Under the pieces are notes generated by a model that saw only the letters and a program-made list of their open reading frames with translations, searched no databases and was not told the origin of the DNA. This document shows, in pieces, positions 60,982-64,000 of a DNA stretch of 64,000 nucleotides (its first letter is position 1; the number at the start of each line of letters is the position of its first letter). Source of the stretch: Triticum aestivum (Eukaryota > Streptophyta > Magnoliopsida > Poales > Poaceae); NCBI RefSeq assembly GCF_018294505.1, contig NC_057801.1, positions 200,388,538-200,452,537 on the forward strand, given 5' to 3'. A program made the position numbers and the translations under genes.

Positions 60982-61680
60982 AGGAAAGGGACGGAGCAAC
61001 ACAATTACGCAGGTGCCCCTGGCGGTTCATATCTGAAGGGCACGTGGCAGGCATGCAACACCTTGGAAGTTGTTCCATGTTCCCACGGATGCCTGGATTG
61101 TCGGGGTGGTCGTTCCGAATTATCCGGCTTTCAGGCAATAAGGATATAGCATTAATAACATATATAAATGTTTGTCAGATTGACTTCAGCTAACAAGGTC
61201 TCAGGGAAGACAATCGACAGTTTTCAATAGAATGCATATGATTTGGGCAGACAGAGTTGAGGTAGAAGCATAGATAGGTTAGGGTCCGATCACATTCACT
61301 TAGATCAAAAGATTCAGCATGAAGCCATAGCTATAAGTGAATGCTATAGAGGATAGAACATATAACTAGTATAAGACCAAATCAGAGGATGAAGATAAAC
61401 TTGAATATAAGTCAGGGATGAAGACAAATTAAATATGAAGACTTTGCAATCATAACGCCAAGGGAAACACTTCACACAAAGTTTGGTGGTGGCATTACCC
61501 ACCGTATAGGAAGTATTAGACCCAGACACGGCGCACAATTATTGTGGCGCTTCGAAGTCAAATTCCGCATTAATGTATTCACACTTAGAGTGTATGTCTT
61601 CATTGACTGAAGATATGCATTACTTCGTGTGTTGCACATATAAGTTATCAAAATACATAAGTGTTAGGATGTGTGCCTAA
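60982..61680 (-). other. Spacer between pol and the extra ORF promoter of Maximus-B
   Basis: AT-rich, with no ORF of note. It carries GAAGAC/CTTCA motifs as elsewhere in the element. Confidence 0.6.
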
Positions 61681-64000
61681 TCACAGGACATTTGAGGATT
61701 CCAAGATATTTAGCTCACACTGCAACTTGCAAAACCTTTTCTCATCCAAGGGCTTTGTGAAGATATTAGCCAATTGCTCTTCAGTTTTGACATGAATGAT
61801 ATCAATATCTTCCTTCATAACGTGATCTCTGAGAAAGTGATGACGAATTTCAATGTGCTTTGTCTTCGAGTGTTGAACTGGGTTGCTGGCAATCTTCATG
61901 GCGCTCTCATTGTCGCAGTAGAGAGGCACATTCTTCAGGTGGATACCATAGTCCTTGAGAGTTTACTTCATCTAGAGAAGCTGAACACAGCAAGATCCAG
62001 CAGCAATGTATTCGGATTCAGCAGTGGAGAGAGATACACAATTCTGCTTCTGTGAGGACCAACATACAAGAGATCGTCCCAGAAAGTGACATGTGCCTGA
62101 TGTGGACTTGCGATCAACCTTGTCACCAGCATAATCAGCATCTGAGAATCCAACTAGATCAAACTCTAAGACCTTTGGATACCATAATCCTAGTGTTGGG
62201 GTGTAAGCCAAATATCGAAGAATTCGCTTCACAGCTAAGTGACGTGATTCCTTTGGTGCCGCTTGGGATCGGGAACACATGCAAACATTAAGCATTATAT
62301 CTGGCCTAGATGCACATAAATAAAGCAAAGAACCAATCATGGAGTGGTATACCTTTTGATCGAACTCTTTACCATTGGCGTCGGGACCCAGATGACTTTT
62401 GGTTGCATTGGCGTCGTGTATCCTTTGCAGTCTTGCATTCCAAACTTCTTCAGGCAATCTTTGAGGTATTTTTCTTGAGATATGAAGATGCTATTGCGTT
62501 GCTGACGGATTTGGAGACCCAGAAAGAACTTCAGCTCGCCCATCCTGGACATCTGATATTGCTCTTGCATCATGTGACCAAACTCATCACTGTATTTCTT
62601 GTTGGTGCACCCGAAGATAATGTCATCCACATGGATTTGGCACACAAATAGTTCACCATCATATGTCTTCGTGAAGAGTGTAGGATCTAGTGAACCAGGT
62701 CTGAAGCCTTTGCTCTTCAGGAAGTCTTTGAGCGTGTCATACCAAGCACGAGGGGCTTGTTTGAGGCCATTTGATACTATATCAGGATGTTTTGGATCTT
62801 CAAAGCCAGGAGGTTGTGCGACATAAACTTCTTCTTCTATCTTTCCATTGGGAAAAGCACTCTTCACATCCATTTGATACAAAAGGATGTTGTGATGATT
62901 TGCATAGGCTAACAGTATGCGAATGGCTTCAAGCCTTGCCACCGGAGCAAATGATTCATCGAAGTCAATTCCTTCCACTTGAGTGTAATATTGTGCAACG
63001 AGACGAGCCTTGTTTCTGACGACTTGTCCATGCTCATCTTGCTTGTGGTGATATATCCATTTGGTGCCAAAGATATTGTGCTTCCGAGGATCAGGATGCT
63101 TCACCAATTCCCACACATTATTCAGCTCGAGCTGTTGAAGCTCTTCTTGCATAGCTTGATTCCATTCAGGTTCCATGAAGGGTTCATCAACTTTTTGGGT
63201 TCTGAGATTGAGACGAATGCAAAATGCCCACAGAAATTGGTTAGCTATGTTGCTCTTTGAGTAGCTCTTGAACGAGTGAGTGGACCAGGCGCATTCAAGC
63301 TGTTAATTATCTTCTCAATCTGAACTTCATTTTTAACACGAGGATGAACAGGACGAAGATTTTGCTCTTGCTGATGTCATCATCTGTGGGGATTGTCTTC
63401 AGGCTGAGCATTGTCTTCAGGCTGATTAGGTGCAGAAATGAATAGCTCTTCTTCAGTCTGATTCTCAGATGGTATGATCTCTCCAATTCCCATCTGCTTG
63501 ATTGATTCACTTGGAGGTACTTCATCTAGCGCATTTGGCAAGTGCTCTCTTTGCGAGCCGTTAGTCTCATCGAACCGCACATCCACAGTTTTAACCACTT
63601 TATAGTGAAAGAGGTTGAAGACTCTGTAGGAGTGTGAATCCTTTCTGTAACCAAGCATAAAACCTTCATGTGCTTTCGGTGCAAATTTTGAAGTGTGATG
63701 TGGATCCTTGATCCAGCACTTAGCACCAAATACTCTAAAGTAACTTACATTTGGCTTCTTACCAGTTAGGAGCTCATAGTATGTTTTCTTCAGAAGCTTG
63801 TGAAGATAAACACAGTTGATGACGTGGCATGCAGTGTCAATGGCTTCAGGCCAGAACTTCCATGGGGTCTTGTACTCATGAAGCATCGTTCAAGCAATCT
63901 CAATAAGAGTTCTGTTCTTGCGCTCTGTGATGCCATTCTGCTGAGGTGTGTAAGGAGCAGAGAACTCGTGAGTAATACCCAAAGTATCCAGAAAAAGGTC
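61681..64000 (-). pseudogene. pol: Maximus-B pol, integrase end to RNase H
   Basis: At the right edge the integrase core ends with YTPQQNGITERKNRT, then TGA at 63890-63892, then the integrase C-terminus (FRVFGAKCWIKD, EGFMLGYRKDSHSYRVFN). RT starts near 63176 with [23 protein letters not shown] and HVDDIIFG are the two catalytic motifs (usually AFLNG and YVDD). A short in-frame deletion lies before [13 protein letters not shown]. RNase H has FSDADYAGDKVDRKSTSG and STAESEYIAA, and the end has CDNESAMKIASNP and HIEIRHHFLRDHV, with the stop at 61681. Frameshifts near 62400 and 61950. Otherwise well preserved, which fits a fairly recent insertion. Confidence 0.93.

Larger units (their letters stand above)
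35338..64000 (-). mobile_element. Maximus-B: Maximus/SIRE-type copia, partial, split by Gypsy-3
   Basis: On minus from the right edge: integrase end, RT, RNase H, spacer with a TATA box and intron, extra ORF (to 56641, continued at 37716-37193), internal and terminal polypurine tracts, 3' LTR. The 5' LTR and gag lie beyond 64000. It inserted into Maximus-A; GTAAT (35333-35337) is the expected left duplication, and the right copy is outside the window. Gypsy-3 occupies 37717-56640. Confidence 0.88.

Overview
The window is intergenic plant DNA, almost certainly from a Triticeae grass (wheat, Aegilops, barley or rye type). The grounds are the recognisable repeat families: a BARE/Angela/WIS-type copia LTR, a pair of Maximus/SIRE-type copia elements, Athila-lineage gypsy elements with TGATACGTCTCC LTR starts, a GC-rich Tat-like gypsy with an antisense ORF, and a gypsy element with ~4 kb LTRs. 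Family names are by recognition, not by database search. I find no intact protein-coding host gene and no rRNA, tRNA or CRISPR array.

Layout. (1) 1-1320: minus-strand remnant of a plastid-type YbeY endoribonuclease gene, with three exons, several stops and frameshifts, and a small MITE in one intron. (2) A minus-strand L1-type LINE is cut into three pieces (1341-1990, 17743-20505, 30050-30511). (3) The first cut is an Athila-like gypsy on minus (Gypsy-1, 1991-17737, target duplication GAAGC). Its 3' LTR contains a complete Angela-like copia on plus (2033-10587, target duplication GAGGA). (4) The second cut is a second Athila-like gypsy on plus (Gypsy-2, 20506-30044, target duplication GTCAC). 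(5) From 30512 the LINE is interrupted by a minus-strand Maximus-type copia (Maximus-A). Maximus-A is itself interrupted at 35338 by another copy (Maximus-B), which runs off the right edge of the window. (6) Maximus-B is split by a non-autonomous Tat-like gypsy (Gypsy-3, 37717-56640). The 3' LTR of Gypsy-3 is split by a gypsy element with giant LTRs (Gypsy-4, 44614-56266, target duplication GCCTT).

The window is therefore a readable stack: LINE > Maximus-A > Maximus-B > Gypsy-3 > Gypsy-4, with LINE > Gypsy-1 > Angela-like copia and LINE > Gypsy-2 beside it. Matching 5-bp duplications support four of the insertions directly.

Function. All gag/pol-type genes carry stops or frameshifts, so nothing here looks mobile on its own. 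Gypsy-1 and Gypsy-2 keep gag and protease but show no reverse transcriptase or integrase. Gypsy-3 keeps gag and a long spliced antisense ORF. Maximus-B keeps integrase-RT-RNase H, followed by a very long extra ORF that has its own TATA box, leader and intron. The least explained material is in these extra ORFs, in a second U3-like block placed before the extra ORF of Gypsy-2, and in duplicated polypurine tracts in three families.
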